From: a bacterium
GTDB taxonomy: Bacteria > Pseudomonadota > Alphaproteobacteria > Acetobacterales > Acetobacteraceae
Assembly (NCBI GenBank): GCA_026224825.1
Contig: JAMFRO010000022.1
Span: forward strand, 186,001-250,000
Reading direction: 5' to 3'
DNA length: 64,000 nucleotides
Under the pieces are notes generated by a model. The model did not search any database, was not told where the DNA came from, and worked only from the letters and a program-made list of their open reading frames with translations. This document shows positions 26,014 to 36,181 of this stretch, one piece after another (position 1 is the stretch's first letter; each line of letters begins with the position of its first letter). The translations under genes and the position numbers were made by a program.

Positions 26014-28107
26014 TTATTGCCTGAAATACCCGCCGTAGCGCGGGTGGTACATTTCGGCATCGGCATGGCCGGATTTTTGGTGGGCCAAGGGGTTCACGCG
26101 TGTGAGGGCTGTGCCGGCGATGGTGACGCCGGCTTCTTGCAGCAGGGTTATCGCGGCGCGCAGTATATGGCGCGGGGTGCGGTTCCAGCGGATGCAGAGC
26201 AAAGCGCAATCGGCCAGGCGGGCGAGGACACGCCCTTCGGCAAGGGCGAAGGCGGGGGGCGCGTCGATGAGGATGACGTCGTAATCCTGCCGCAAGGAAT
26301 CAAGGAAGTTTGGCAGAGCGGGGGAGAGGAAGAGCGAGAGCGCGGCTTTGGCCTGGGTGCCAGCCGGAATGATTCTGGCCCCCGTCAACGTATCCTCGAT
26401 GATGATCTCCTCATGCAGCGCCAGGCCGGCGAGGTGGTCGGTTAGACCCTTGGCGCCGCTGGTGCCGAAAAGCGGATCGAAACTGGGCTGGCGGATATCA
26501 CCATCTATGGCAAGCACGCGTAAGCCGGCGGCGGCGAGGGAGCGGGCCAGAGCGATTGTGAGGGTGGTCTTGCCCTCGCCGGGGCGGGCGGCGGTAATGG
26601 CGATGATTTTACAGGCACCACCGGTTAAGGCCAGGCCCGTGCGTAAAGCGCGCAACTGCTCGGCGTAGAGCGAAAATGGGGCTTCCAGCGCTGCCAGATA
26701 GGGGGCGGCGGTTTCCGGCAGCAGCGCGTAGCAGGAGAGCCCGGTGAGAGCGCGGATCTCCGAGCCGGAATGCAGGGAGGTGTCCAGCGCATCGCGCAAG
26801 GCGGCCAGCAGCAGGCCGGAACACAGACCGAGGCCGAGGGACGCCAGCAGGATGAGGGCCCGGTGCGGCGTGTTGGGGGTATTGGGCACGGCGGCGGTGG
26901 AGAGGATGCGGGCATCGGGCCTGGTGAGCGAGGCGTCCTGCGCCAACTGGCCGGCCTGTTGCGTCATGGCGCGCAGCATATCCTGCCCGGCTTCGGCGCG
27001 CTGCTCTAACGCACGGATGGGGGCGGATTCTTCGTCCTCGGATTGTTCCTGGGTGCGGGCGGTATCCAGCGCTGTTTGCAGCGTAAAAATCTGGGCGCGG
27101 TCGGCGGCGAGGTCAGCCTTGGCGGCATCCAGCTCGCGGCCGGATTCAGCACCTATCTCGCCGCTGATGGCGGCGTACTGGCTGCGCGCGTCCTGCAATG
27201 CCGGGTAGTTGGGGCCGTATTGGGCGGCGAGGGACTGCACCTGAGCGGCGAGGTCCGCCTGTTTCTGGCGCAAGGGCAGCAGGTTGGGGGCGATGGCGGC
27301 ATTGGCGGCGGCGGCATCGCCACCGGCCGCGGCGGAGTCCAGCCTTGCCTGGTTCATCGCCATATCGGCCTGGGCCTGGACCAAAGCGGCGGCCAGGCGG
27401 CTGGCGGTTTCGGTGGTCAGGCTGGCCTGCGCGCCTTGCACCAGCCCGGCGTTGGCGCGGGCCTGGGCCAGTTGGGCCTCGGTTTCGTCGAGCTGGGACT
27501 GCACATTGGCGGAATGGGTTTCCAGCCAGTCCTGCGCATCGGTGAGGGCGGCGAAGGATTGGTCCCGCTCATGGTTCAAATATAGCTGCATGGCGAGGTT
27601 GGCGGCGGCGGCGGCGAGCGCCGGGTTACGGCTGGTAAAAGCGATGGTGAGGATGCGCGAGCCGGGCAGGACGGCTACGGACAGCGCGTGCTGGGTGGCC
27701 TGGATAACCTCGGCCGGGGTGGATGGATGGCTGCCGAACAGGCGGTGGTTCGTGCTGAATTCGGGCATAGCGGCAAGGTTGAGCTGGGTGGCGATCTGCG
27801 TGGCGGCCGGCAGGCTGGCGATGATGGACGCCTGGCTGGCGGTGACTTCATCCTCATTGGCGGCGTTCTGCGGCAGGTTGTCGCTGTCGCCGGGGATGGC
27901 GGCGCTGGCGGGGTCGTACAACACGATGCCGGTGGCGGTGTAGCCGATGGGGCTTAGCAGCATAGCCGCCAGGGCCAGGAGCGGCACGGCTAGGGTGGCG
28001 GCGAGGATGACGCGCCAGCGGCGGCGCAGGGCCAGGAGCTGGTCGGACAAAGCCGGAGCAGCGGGGGCCGGCGCTTGTGGGGCGAGGCAGGGCAGCGTCA
28101 GGCTCAT
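26014..28107 (-). CDS. Wzc-like polysaccharide co-polymerase with BY-kinase domain
   Basis: 697 residues. A membrane helix (residues about 33-52) starts a Wzz-type chain-length domain, then a long Gln/Ala coiled coil (residues about 170-400), a second helix LILLASLGLGLCSGLLLAAL near residue 415, and a cytosolic tyrosine-kinase domain. Kinase motifs are Walker A TAARPGEGKTTL, Walker A' VLAIDGDIRQPS and Walker B VILIDAPPAF. The C-terminus YHPRYGGYFRQ is a short tyrosine cluster, the usual autophosphorylation site. Such proteins set chain length and coordinate export of exopolysaccharide together with the barrel and glycosyltransferase nearby. Confidence 0.88.
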   Translation of the reverse strand: MSLTLPCLAPQAPAPAAPALSDQLLALRRRWRVILAATLAVPLLALAAMLLSPIGYTATGIVLYDPASAAIPGDSDNLPQNAANEDEVTASQASIIASLPAATQIATQLNLAAMPEFSTNHRLFGSHPSTPAEVIQATQHALSVAVLPGSRILTIAFTSRNPALAAAAANLAMQLYLNHERDQSFAALTDAQDWLETHSANVQSQLDETEAQLAQARANAGLVQGAQASLTTETASRLAAALVQAQADMAMNQARLDSAAAGGDAAAANAAIAPNLLPLRQKQADLAAQVQSLAAQYGPNYPALQDARSQYAAISGEIGAESGRELDAAKADLAADRAQIFTLQTALDTARTQEQSEDEESAPIRALEQRAEAGQDMLRAMTQQAGQLAQDASLTRPDARILSTAAVPNTPNTPHRALILLASLGLGLCSGLLLAALRDALDTSLHSGSEIRALTGLSCYALLPETAAPYLAALEAPFSLYAEQLRALRTGLALTGGACKIIAITAARPGEGKTTLTIALARSLAAAGLRVLAIDGDIRQPSFDPLFGTSGAKGLTDHLAGLALHEEIIIEDTLTGARIIPAGTQAKAALSLFLSPALPNFLDSLRQDYDVILIDAPPAFALAEGRVLARLADCALLCIRWNRTPRHILRAAITLLQEAGVTIAGTALTRVNPLAHQKSGHADAEMYHPRYGGYFRQ

Positions 28108-28143
28108 ACACGTATATTACGAAAGTTTTAAGAAGTATGCAAT

Positions 28144-30144
28144 CTATAGTTGCGGATAAGGTAGCACCCAGGGGCGGATGCCCTGCACCGCGCGGTCGCT
28201 ACGGAAAATAACGCCGGATGGCGTGATCCAGGCGGCGATGGCACCCAAGCGGTATGTTGCAAGGCGGTCGATGACCGGGCCGGCACAGGGCGGCATCTCT
28301 ATGGGGGCGATGATGAGCCGGGCCGGGCGGCAAACCGGGGTGGTGGTATAGAGGACCGGGCCGACCTGACAGGATTGCACCGGGCATTGCACTTGGGTGA
28401 GCGGCACAGCGCCCCAGATGGTCTGCCATTGCTCCAGGGTAAAATGGCTGGCCTTGGGCTGGGTAACCAGAAGGATCTGGCTCCCGCTGCGCATAGCGAT
28501 CAGCCTGGTATCGGGGGAGACCAGGGCATCTGGCGGGCGGGCGGCTACGGCCAGGGCCAGGCCGAGGGCCATGGCGAGGAGGCCGGCGAGGCGGGCGGGC
28601 GAGCGCCAGATACAGAGCCAGGTGAGACCGGCGGCAATGCATAATATGGCGGCATCGGGCATGGGTTTGATGTGCAGCAGCGCATCCGGCCAACTGGCGA
28701 TGAGGCCGGTGACCCAGATGATGGCGGAAATGCCCCAGCCCATGGGAATGAGTGCCAGGGCCGCCAGATGCAAGGGCATCAAGGCCAGGGCAACCAGCCC
28801 CCACGGCAGAATCCAGAAGGCGGTGAGCGGCACGGCAAGCAGGTTGGCGGGGATCCAATAAGGCTCCAACTGCTGGAACTGGTACGCGGCGAAAGGCATG
28901 GAGGCGCCGCCGGCGAGCAGGCTGGTATAGGCCAGGCCCAGCACATGGCGCGCGGCACTGCCCAGGCGGGTGCGCGGGCGCTGCTGGCGCTGTGAAAAAT
29001 TCTGCACGGCGGCGTAACCGGCGATGAGGGCTGCGACCGCCGAAAAACTCATCTGGAAGCTGGTGGAAAGGATGACCTCAGGCGTGGCGAGCAGCAGGGC
29101 CAAAGCTGCAATGGCAAGGCCGCGGAGCGAAAACACGCGGCGGCCGGCGAACACGCCGAGCGTGGCGAGCGAGGCCATGGCCAGGGAGCGCAAAATGGGC
29201 AGATGCGCCCCGGTGAGGGCGGCGTAGCCCACCCCGCCCAGCAAAGCCAAGGCCGCGGCGATGGATTTTACGGGCAGGTGCAGGGTGAGGCGGGAATGGC
29301 GGGTGAGTAGCCAGCGGGTGCAGAAAAACACCAGCCCCATGACGATGCCGACATGCAGACCCGCCACGGCGAGGATATGCGCCAGCCCGGCATCGATGAA
29401 ATTCTGCCGGAGCTGGGGCGGGATGGCCTGCTCATCGCCGGTGAGCAGAGTGACGGCGATGCCGCCGGTGCCGGGTGGCAAAGTGGCGAGGATGGTGCCG
29501 GCGATGTGGTTGCGCAGGTTTTGCAAGCCGGTGGCAATGGGGTTGGAAGGGGCGACGCGGGTAAGGGTAAGCGGGGTTAGCGCAAAACCCGAGGCGTTGA
29601 GGCCGGAGAAAAAATAATCCCGCGCCATGTCCCAGCCGCCGGGCCAGGCCGGGCGCTCCGGGCCAAAGAGCAGAGCGTAGGTCTGCACCCCCTGCCCTGC
29701 CTGCGGTGCCAGTCTCTCATCGCGGCGGAGTTTTACCCTTATGGCGCGGCGCAGAATGGGCCCGGCATCGATGCGGGGCTGGGTAAGAGTGATGCGCAGA
29801 CCGTCCGGCAGATGCTCGATGCGGGAGATGGTGCCGGACAGCGTGACCGGGCCGGTGGGGATGATGAGCATGGGTGGCTCGGCGGCGGTGCGCCATTCGG
29901 CCCGGGCGTAGCCGAGGGAGGCGGAGAGTAGAAGTGCGGCGGCGAAGCGCCAGTAGAGATGGCGCCAGGACGCGGCGAGAGCTGCGGCGGAGAGGGTTAG
30001 GAACAGCAAGCCCGTCCAGAGCGGGGGCTCGGTGGGGAGAGCGAAATAGGCGAGGATGGCCGCCCCCATGGCGACAGGCAGGAGCAGGAAAAACCGCCCC
30101 CGTTCGGCTTCTATCCAACGGAACAGATATTCGCCCAACAGCAA
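28144..30144 (-). CDS. comEC: ComEC/Rec2 family DNA-uptake channel protein
   Basis: 666 residues. Order: DUF4131-type N-terminus with about three helices, a soluble loop, then the competence domain with helices and the family stretch [40 protein letters not shown] and [20 protein letters not shown]. The C-terminal 130 residues are a reduced metallo-beta-lactamase-like part ([20 protein letters not shown]). ComEC carries single-stranded DNA across the inner membrane in transformation. It is divergent from gltX, with only 71 bp between the starts. Confidence 0.88.
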   Translation of the reverse strand: MLLGEYLFRWIEAERGRFFLLLPVAMGAAILAYFALPTEPPLWTGLLFLTLSAAALAASWRHLYWRFAAALLLSASLGYARAEWRTAAEPPMLIIPTGPVTLSGTISRIEHLPDGLRITLTQPRIDAGPILRRAIRVKLRRDERLAPQAGQGVQTYALLFGPERPAWPGGWDMARDYFFSGLNASGFALTPLTLTRVAPSNPIATGLQNLRNHIAGTILATLPPGTGGIAVTLLTGDEQAIPPQLRQNFIDAGLAHILAVAGLHVGIVMGLVFFCTRWLLTRHSRLTLHLPVKSIAAALALLGGVGYAALTGAHLPILRSLAMASLATLGVFAGRRVFSLRGLAIAALALLLATPEVILSTSFQMSFSAVAALIAGYAAVQNFSQRQQRPRTRLGSAARHVLGLAYTSLLAGGASMPFAAYQFQQLEPYWIPANLLAVPLTAFWILPWGLVALALMPLHLAALALIPMGWGISAIIWVTGLIASWPDALLHIKPMPDAAILCIAAGLTWLCIWRSPARLAGLLAMALGLALAVAARPPDALVSPDTRLIAMRSGSQILLVTQPKASHFTLEQWQTIWGAVPLTQVQCPVQSCQVGPVLYTTTPVCRPARLIIAPIEMPPCAGPVIDRLATYRLGAIAAWITPSGVIFRSDRAVQGIRPWVLPYPQL

Positions 30145-30215
30145 CCCCCGGTTGTGGGCACGTTACGTCATGGCGCGCGCTTTCACAATGCGGCGTGAGT
30201 TGGTATCAGCCGGGC

Positions 30216-31640
30216 ATGAATATCCGTACCCGTTTTGCCCCCTCACCCACCGGCCTGCTGCATATTGGCGGCGCCCGCACGGCCTTGTTCAATTACCTCT
30301 TCGCCAAGCACCATGGCGGCGAGTTCCTGCTGCGCATCGAGGATACCGACAAAGCGCGCTCCACGAACGAAGCCGTGCAGGTGATATTGAACGGAATGGA
30401 ATGGCTGGGGCTGAACCATGACGGGCAGACCGTGTACCAGTCTCAACGCGAGGCGCGGCATGTGGAGGTGGCGCTGCAACTGCTGGCCGAGGGCAAGGCT
30501 TACCGCTGCTATTGCACGGCCGAAGAGCTGCAGGCGATGCGCGAGAAGGCCATGGCCGAGAAACGCCCGCCGCGTTACGACGGGCGCTGGCGCGACCGCG
30601 ACCCTGCCGAGGCGCCGGCAGGGGTAAAACCGGCGATACGGTTGAAGGCGCCGCGCGAGGGCGAGGTGGTGCTGGCGGATCTGGTGCAGGGCGAGGTGCG
30701 CGTTAAAAATGCGGAGATGGATGACATGATCATCCTCCGTTCCGATGGCACACCGACCTACCTGCATGCGGTGGTGGTGGATGACCATGACATGGCGATC
30801 ACCCATGTGATCCGTGGTGATGATCACCTGACCAACACGTTCAGGCAGATTCAGATTTACGATGCGCTGGGCTGGCACAAACCGGCATTCGCGCATATTC
30901 CTCTCATTCATGGCGCGGATGGCGCAAAATTATCCAAGCGCCACGGTGCCGTATCGATATTGGAATTCCGCGAGCAGGGGTTTTTGCCCGAGGCGCTCTG
31001 CAACTATTTGCTCCGCCTCGGTTGGGGCCATGGCGATGAAGAGTTTCTGGCCCGCGAAAAACAGGTGGAATTATTCACGCTGGAGGGCGTGGGGCGCGCG
31101 GCCAGCCGCATGGATTATGCCAAGCTGACGCATCTCAACGGCATGTGGCTGCGCCAGGCCGATGATGCGCGGCTGGTGAAAGACGTAATGCAACGGCTGG
31201 TGACGGCCGGGCTGACCGTGGATACGGCGGCGTTGGCACGGCTGGCGGTGCTGATGCCGGGGCTGAAGGAGCGCGCTAAAACTTTGGAAGAGTTGACGGC
31301 GTCATCGGCATTTTTGGCCCGCGCGGTGCCCCTGCCCTTCGAGCCCAAAGCTTTGGCGCTGCTGAGCGACGATGCGAAAGACATGCTGAAGCGCCTGCTG
31401 CCGGTGCTGGAAGCGACGGATTTTTCCGTGACGGCACTGGATGCGGCGCTGCGTGCTTTTGCCGAGGCCGAGGGACGCAAACTGGGCCAGGTGGCGCAGC
31501 CTTTACGCGCCGCACTTACGGGCAGCACGATGAGCCCCGGCATCGATGCAACGATTTCCGCTCTGGGGCGCGATGAGGTGATCGAACGGCTGTGTGCTGC
31601 GATCGACGGAAAAGTGGCAGCGGATAAAAACCAGATTTAG
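30216..31640 (+). CDS. gltX: Glutamyl-tRNA synthetase
   Basis: 474 residues from the ATG at 30216 ([13 protein letters not shown]); longer in-frame starts upstream would overlap the comEC start and lack family support. Class I signatures: [13 protein letters not shown] (HIGH motif) and AKLSKRHGA (KMSKS motif). The [10 protein letters not shown] segment contributes to the active site. It charges tRNA-Glu, and perhaps tRNA-Gln for the GatCAB pathway encoded at 50775. Its TAG stop lies in the left end of a miniature inverted-repeat element. Confidence 0.96.
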   Translation: MNIRTRFAPSPTGLLHIGGARTALFNYLFAKHHGGEFLLRIEDTDKARSTNEAVQVILNGMEWLGLNHDGQTVYQSQREARHVEVALQLLAEGKAYRCYCTAEELQAMREKAMAEKRPPRYDGRWRDRDPAEAPAGVKPAIRLKAPREGEVVLADLVQGEVRVKNAEMDDMIILRSDGTPTYLHAVVVDDHDMAITHVIRGDDHLTNTFRQIQIYDALGWHKPAFAHIPLIHGADGAKLSKRHGAVSILEFREQGFLPEALCNYLLRLGWGHGDEEFLAREKQVELFTLEGVGRAASRMDYAKLTHLNGMWLRQADDARLVKDVMQRLVTAGLTVDTAALARLAVLMPGLKERAKTLEELTASSAFLARAVPLPFEPKALALLSDDAKDMLKRLLPVLEATDFSVTALDAALRAFAEAEGRKLGQVAQPLRAALTGSTMSPGIDATISALGRDEVIERLCAAIDGKVAADKNQI

Positions 31641-31811
31641 AGATCATTTTAAAACCGACCTCGACAATTTAATTCGTCATTCCCGCGAAGGCGGGAATCT
31701 CTGGCTCCCATGGCCTTGGGAGCCAGAGATCCCCGCCTTCGCGAGGATGACGAATAGGTTTCGCGGGATTGACGAATAAATCGCCGCCCCCCTTTTGAAA
31801 CAGTCTCTAAA
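31636..31811. mobile_element. Miniature inverted-repeat element at the gltX stop
   Basis: Left end TTTAGAGATCATTTTAAAA (31636-31654) and right end TTTTGAAACAGTCTCTAAA (31793-31811) are imperfect inverted repeats, 15 of 19 positions. The ends agree with those of the element at 63132-63274. It encodes nothing and its left end includes the gltX stop codon. Confidence 0.55.
31673..31754. repeat. REP-type palindrome TTCGTCATTCCCGCGAAGGC
   Basis: Long near-perfect hairpin: TTCGTCATTCCCGCGAAGGC, then GGGAATCTCTGGCTCCCA, pairing with TGGGAGCCAGAGAT, CCCCGCCTTCGCGAGGATGA and CGAA, around the tip TGGCCT. Palindromes with the CATTCCCGCGAAGGCGGGAAT core are common dispersed repeats in many genomes. Nested inside the miniature element. 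Confidence 0.85.
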
Positions 31812-31844
31812 ACGGCACCATGGGATTCGGTTTGGCGGGTTTGA

Positions 31845-32432
31845 TTATAGTTTCAGTTCGCCAGACTGAATCCTGATAAGCGTCTCCAGGAAAAGCGCTC
31901 GTTCTGCCACCATGACAAGCTCTTCAATGCGGTCAACACCCACGTCTTCATTGAGAGGCACCACGCGCTGAGCCAGGATTGGGCCGTGATCATATTCGCC
32001 ATCGACGAGATGGATTGTCGCACCGGTTTCACGCGCCTTGGCAGCCCAGACAGCCTCATGAACCCGCCGCCCGTACATTCCCTTGCCGCCGAATTTTGGG
32101 AGCAGGGCCGGATGGGTGTTCAAAATGCGGCCGCCGAACCTGTTCAATGTCCGCTCGCCCAATTTTCGGAGATAACCCGATAGCACGACGATTTCGACGC
32201 GGGCACCTGTCAGCGCATCACAAAGGTCCCGGTCGGCATCATCCGGGCTTGGCAATGTCGGAATGATTTGAACATGAACTCCTCTTTCCCTGGCGAATTC
32301 GGCGGCACCGGTTCCGTCCTTGTTGCAAACCAGCAATCGCGCCTCGGCCTGCAATTGCCCGTCAGCAATGGACTCAACGATTGCCCGCATGGCGCTACCA
32401 TCGTTGGACGCGAGAAACCCTAATTTAAGCAT
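31845..32432 (-). CDS. purN: PurN-type formyltransferase (GAR transformylase family)
   Basis: 195 residues. Family members transfer a formyl group from 10-formyl-THF to GAR in purine synthesis. The catalytic set is present: Asn and His in ILNTHPALLPKFGGKGMYG and Asp in LVDGEYDHGPILAQ. The N-terminal folate/phosphate loop is altered (LASNDGSAMRAIV instead of SGxGSN), and the gene is not next to purM. It may therefore be a paralog with a different amine acceptor. Composition is lower in GC than neighbours, and a GNAT gene follows divergently. Confidence 0.8.
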   Translation of the reverse strand: MLKLGFLASNDGSAMRAIVESIADGQLQAEARLLVCNKDGTGAAEFARERGVHVQIIPTLPSPDDADRDLCDALTGARVEIVVLSGYLRKLGERTLNRFGGRILNTHPALLPKFGGKGMYGRRVHEAVWAAKARETGATIHLVDGEYDHGPILAQRVVPLNEDVGVDRIEELVMVAERALFLETLIRIQSGELKL

Positions 32433-32588
32433 TTAGTTTGAACCCTGGCTGCCCCTCACTCTACTCCTTATCGTTTTGAAGGTAGAGGGGCAATTTCGGG
32501 CCGGGAGGCTTCGTTCGCAACACTTGAAAACCCCAGCATGCCGGCCTACGGTTTCTCTGTCCCAAATGTTGAGAAAGGAGGGTGCGCC

Positions 32589-32633
32589 ATGTCCGATTTT
32601 ATCCAAGCCGCCCTCCAAGTCGCTGCCACATAG
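32589..32633 (+). CDS. Very short ORF with a strong ribosome site (leader or remnant)
   Basis: ATG at 32589 is preceded by GAAAGGAGGGTG at ideal spacing and encodes MSDFIQAALQVAAT, then TAG. It lies 60 bp before the GNAT gene. It might be a leader peptide or the remains of a decayed gene; only the ribosome site speaks for it. Confidence 0.25.
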   Translation: MSDFIQAALQVAAT

Positions 32634-32692
32634 GGCATTTTGCCCGATATTGGCGATTGACGACCAATCCAACATTTTAAGGACAGTCCTTC

Positions 32693-33184
32693 ATGTTTGA
32701 CCTCTCTCATGTCACGCTCATGCGCGCGACAGATGATCATTTTGCATTCTTACTGGGGGAGCCAAGCTCTTCCGCCCCGTTTTCGCTTCCGCCAGGAGGT
32801 GTGGACAGCCCTGAGATACTTCGAATGTTACGCCGTATGCTTGCACGATTGCACGAAGCTGGCTGTGAAGGGAGCTGGCTTGTTTTGGATAAGGATGAGG
32901 TGGTCGGGTTGTGTGGCTACAAACACCCGCCAGGGGATACGAGAACCGTTGAAATCGGCTATGGTATCGCGCCGGCTCGACGCAAAAGATTCTATGCCAC
33001 CAAAGCAGTTGCCCTCATGCTTGAAGAGGTGCGGGCGGACCAGGCCGTAGACAAAATCGTTGCCGAAACAGCCTCCGATAATCCGACCTCAAAGAGAGTG
33101 CTTCAGCGGAACGGCTTTACCCATGCCGGGACGAGGGTGGACGCCGAGGATGGTGTTCTCGATTTGTGGGAATTCGACCTATAG
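32693..33184 (+). CDS. GNAT family N-acetyltransferase
   Basis: 163 residues. The GNAT core shows VVGLCGYKHPP (strand before the acetyl-CoA site), VEIGYGIAPARRKRFYATKA (motif A region, RxxxYAT in place of Q/RxxGxG/A), then ETASDNPTSKRVLQRNGFTH, the typical motif B end for a Rim-like or antibiotic-type acetyltransferase. Substrate unknown. It lies in the accessory patch behind gltX, divergent from purN. Confidence 0.8.
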   Translation: MFDLSHVTLMRATDDHFAFLLGEPSSSAPFSLPPGGVDSPEILRMLRRMLARLHEAGCEGSWLVLDKDEVVGLCGYKHPPGDTRTVEIGYGIAPARRKRFYATKAVALMLEEVRADQAVDKIVAETASDNPTSKRVLQRNGFTHAGTRVDAEDGVLDLWEFDL

Positions 33185-33200
33185 CCCAGCTCCAAAAATC

Positions 33201-33893
33201 TCAGTAAAAACTATAGCCGATACCCAGATTGACGCCGGTCTGGGTATCTGCCCCGGCGGCGTAAAAATGCGTGACCCAGGCCTGGGCGAAAATGTGCATC
33301 GGGCCGTAGGCGGCACCGTCCAGCCCGAGTTCGACATGCTCTTCCGGGTTTACACCGGGGCTGCCGGAGGCCAGCGTGACGCCCTGGAGTTTGGTGGCGA
33401 GGCTGCCGCCGGCCAGGAGCAGAAATTCCGCGCCGAAGCTAACGACGAAGCGGCTGGTGAGCGGCACGTCGAGTTTTGTGCCGGCCCCGGCCAGCGGGCT
33501 GCTGTAGGCGGAGGCGCCGCCGCTGATGTTCCAGCCCTGATAGCCGGCGGTGATGTAGGGGATGATTTCAGCCCCTCCGGCAAGCGCCAAGCCGCCGCCA
33601 AGCCGGGCCGCGGCGAAGTTGACGACGGATTGGCTGTTGCCGCTGAAACTTGTGCTGAGGGCGGCGTAGTAATCGAAATTACCGGATGCTGGGAGCAGCA
33701 GCGCGGCGCTGGCGGTGAGCGCCGGTGTGAACCCCGAGTCGGGTGTCAGATGTTCGCTATAGGAACTCTGGGCAAAGCCCGCACCAAGAGTAACATTGGT
33801 CTCCGCCGCCGCCACGGCAGAACCGGCCGCCAGTGAGGGCGTGGCCAGACACCATAAAGCCGGAACCATGTAGAGCACACGCGCCCTCATCAA
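33201..33893 (-). CDS. Small outer membrane barrel protein
   Basis: 230 residues with a signal peptide ending about residue 23 (SLAAGS). The rest alternates polar and apolar residues in strands, with GFTPALTASAALLLPASGNF and FDYYAALSTSFSGNSQSVVN, and it ends VNLGIGYSFY, a terminal aromatic of the kind recognised by the BAM complex. An eight-stranded OmpW/OmpA-type barrel is plausible. Role unknown; convergent with the GNAT gene. Confidence 0.6.
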   Translation of the reverse strand: MMRARVLYMVPALWCLATPSLAAGSAVAAAETNVTLGAGFAQSSYSEHLTPDSGFTPALTASAALLLPASGNFDYYAALSTSFSGNSQSVVNFAAARLGGGLALAGGAEIIPYITAGYQGWNISGGASAYSSPLAGAGTKLDVPLTSRFVVSFGAEFLLLAGGSLATKLQGVTLASGSPGVNPEEHVELGLDGAAYGPMHIFAQAWVTHFYAAGADTQTGVNLGIGYSFY

Positions 33894-33964
33894 CCTGCCT
33901 CCGCTGCGATACAGAGGTCAGGTTAAGCGGCATTCGTGAAGGCGCGGTTAGCGGGCGGCTAAAA

Positions 33965-34402
33965 TCAGGCTGCGGCCTGCGGAATTTTACCCTCGGCCAG
34001 AGCTTTGGCCAGAGACGTACCGTCCAGCTCGGTGGCAATGGCATCGCGCACCCGGCGCATCACTTTGCGGATCTCGCAGGTCTGCTCGTCATGGCACTCA
34101 TCGCAACGCCGGTAGTAATTGACGCTGACGCAGGCGAGCGGGGCAAGCGGGCCATCCATAATGCGTACGACCTGGCCGAAGGTGATGAGGTCCGCCGGTT
34201 TGGCCAGGGCATACCCGCCGCCGCGGCCACGGCGCGAGCGCACCAGCCCGTTGCGGTTCAGCTCCAGCAGGATCGCCTCGAGGAATTTTTTGGGCAAATT
34301 CTCCCGTTCGGCGATATCGCTGACCAAAAGCAGGTTGTCACTGTTCTCCTTCGCCAGGACCAATAGGGCCTGCAAGGCGTATTTGCATTTCTGCGACAAC
34401 AT
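33965..34402 (-). CDS. Rrf2 family transcriptional regulator
   Basis: 145 residues from the ATG at 34402, AGGGG before it. It has an N-terminal winged helix (MLSQKCKYALQALLVLAKE, then IAERENLPKKFLEAILLEL, then RGRGGGYALAKP wing). Three cysteines in ACVSVNYYRRCDECHDEQTC could hold an Fe-S cluster as in IscR/NsrR/RirA. Its targets could be iron, nitric oxide or Fe-S genes; no target gene is adjacent. Confidence 0.88.
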   Translation of the reverse strand: MLSQKCKYALQALLVLAKENSDNLLLVSDIAERENLPKKFLEAILLELNRNGLVRSRRGRGGGYALAKPADLITFGQVVRIMDGPLAPLACVSVNYYRRCDECHDEQTCEIRKVMRRVRDAIATELDGTSLAKALAEGKIPQAAA

Positions 34403-34566
34403 GTTTCTACCCCTCAAGCGGCAAGACTCGTCATTTTATACTACACCATGCTTATTCGATAGGAAATACAATTACCGCTACCGTCCGGCACTGTACTCCT
34501 TCTTATACACTTTTTATCTATGGAGAAAATAGGTTTATTCAACCTATTTGGCCGGTAGAGTATAAA

Positions 34567-36138
34567 TTATTGGCCGGTGAGGCTCAGCCCGACAGCCTCG
34601 GCCAGTTTTATCCCGTCCACCCCGGCGGAGAGGATGCCGCCGGCGTAACCCGCGCCCTCGCCCGCCGGGTAGAGGCCGCGCGTGTTGAGGGAACAAAAAT
34701 CACGGCCCCGGGTGATGCGGACGGGGGATGAGGTGCGGGTTTCAACGCCGGTCAGCACAGCGTCCGGGCGGTCGAAGCCGGGTATGGTTTTGCCGAAGGC
34801 GGGCAAGGCTTCGCGGATGGCGGCGATGGCGTAATCCGGCAGGGTGGACGCGAGGTCTGTGAGTTGGACGCCGGGTTTGTAGCTGGGAAGAACCTCGCCG
34901 AAATTGGTGGACGGACGCCCGGCGCAAAAATCCCCCACGAGCTGGCCGGGGGCCTGGTAGGTGGACCCGCCCGCGATATAGGCGGCACTCTCCCATTGGC
35001 GCTGGAATTCCACGCCGGCCAGCACGCCGCCGGGGTAGTCCTCCGGGGTGATACCGACAACGATGCCGGCATTGGCGTTGCGCTCAGCGCGGGAATACTG
35101 GCTCATGCCGTTGGTGACGACGCGGCCAGGCTCCGAGGTGGCGGCGACCACCGTACCACCAGGGCACATGCAGAAACTATACACCGCGCGGCCATTTTTG
35201 GCGTGGTGCACGAGTTTGTAATCGGCGGCACCGAGGATGGGATTGCCGGCGCTGGGACCAAAACGGTGGCGGTCGATCATGCCCTGCGGATGCTCGATGC
35301 GGAAGCCGATGGAGAAAGGCTTCTGCTCCATGAACACGCCGCGCTGGTGCAGGATCTCGAACGTGTCGCGCGCGGAATGGCCGATGGCGAGGATGACGTG
35401 GTTCGTTTCGATATATTCCTCGCCCAGATACACGCCCTGAATCTGGTTGTCGCGTATGTCGAAATCAGTGACATGCGCGCCGAAACGGTACTCGCCGCCG
35501 AGGGATTCGATTTTGGCACGGATGGATTCCACCATGGTGACGAGGCGGAAAGTGCCGATATGCGGCTTGGCGATGTAAAGGATTTCCGCTGGGGCGCCGG
35601 CTTCAACAAAGGCGGTGAGGACTTTGCGCCCCAAATGGCGCGAGTCCTTGATCTGCGAATAGAGCTTGCCGTCCGAAAACGTGCCCGCCCCGCCCTCGCC
35701 GAATTGCACGTTGGATTCTGGGTTCAGAATGCCCCGTCTCCACAGGCCCCAGGTGTCTTTCGTGCGTTCGCGCACGGCTTTTCCGCGCTCCAGGACGAGG
35801 GGGCAAAAGCCCATCTCGGCGAGGATAAGGGCGGCGAGCAGGCCGCAAGGGCCGGCGCCGATGACTATGGGGCGTTTTTTCGGACGGGCGGTGGTGCCAG
35901 CCACGTATTTGTAGCTCACATCCGGGCTGGGCGTTCCTTGAACACTGTTCACGGCCAGCTCGGCGTCGATGGTATAAACCAGAGCGATGGCGTTTTTCTT
36001 GCGCGCGTCCCAGGCGCGGCGGAACACGCTGTAGGAGAGTATGGCAGCTTCCGGCACGCCGAAACCGGCCGCGATGGCGGCGCGGAGTTCGGGCTCGGTA
36101 TGGGTGAGAGGTAAGCGGAGTTCGGTCAGGCGGCGCAT
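34567..36138 (-). CDS. FAD-dependent oxidoreductase (COG2509 type)
   Basis: 523 residues. The FAD motif is PIVIGAGPCGLLAALILAEM near residue 92, followed by LVLERGKAVRERTKDTW, the mark of this family. Then comes NVQFGEGGAGTFSDGKLYSQ, and FCMCPGGTVVAATSE in the middle. The C-terminal FAD-binding GEGAGYAGGILSAGVDG is intact. The first 80 residues are an extra N-terminal domain often seen in these proteins. Chemical role unknown; some homologs are called FAD dehydrogenases. Alone between the Rrf2 gene and the frameshifted acyltransferase. Confidence 0.8.
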   Translation of the reverse strand: MRRLTELRLPLTHTEPELRAAIAAGFGVPEAAILSYSVFRRAWDARKKNAIALVYTIDAELAVNSVQGTPSPDVSYKYVAGTTARPKKRPIVIGAGPCGLLAALILAEMGFCPLVLERGKAVRERTKDTWGLWRRGILNPESNVQFGEGGAGTFSDGKLYSQIKDSRHLGRKVLTAFVEAGAPAEILYIAKPHIGTFRLVTMVESIRAKIESLGGEYRFGAHVTDFDIRDNQIQGVYLGEEYIETNHVILAIGHSARDTFEILHQRGVFMEQKPFSIGFRIEHPQGMIDRHRFGPSAGNPILGAADYKLVHHAKNGRAVYSFCMCPGGTVVAATSEPGRVVTNGMSQYSRAERNANAGIVVGITPEDYPGGVLAGVEFQRQWESAAYIAGGSTYQAPGQLVGDFCAGRPSTNFGEVLPSYKPGVQLTDLASTLPDYAIAAIREALPAFGKTIPGFDRPDAVLTGVETRTSSPVRITRGRDFCSLNTRGLYPAGEGAGYAGGILSAGVDGIKLAEAVGLSLTGQ

Positions 36139-36181
36139 TGCTGCTCCTCTATCGCCGGACGGGGGGCGAGGACAATGGGCT

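Noticed and set aside
32476-32700. 74-codon + strand frame before the GNAT gene
   Set aside because: No good ribosome site and unlikely composition; it overlaps the GNAT start.
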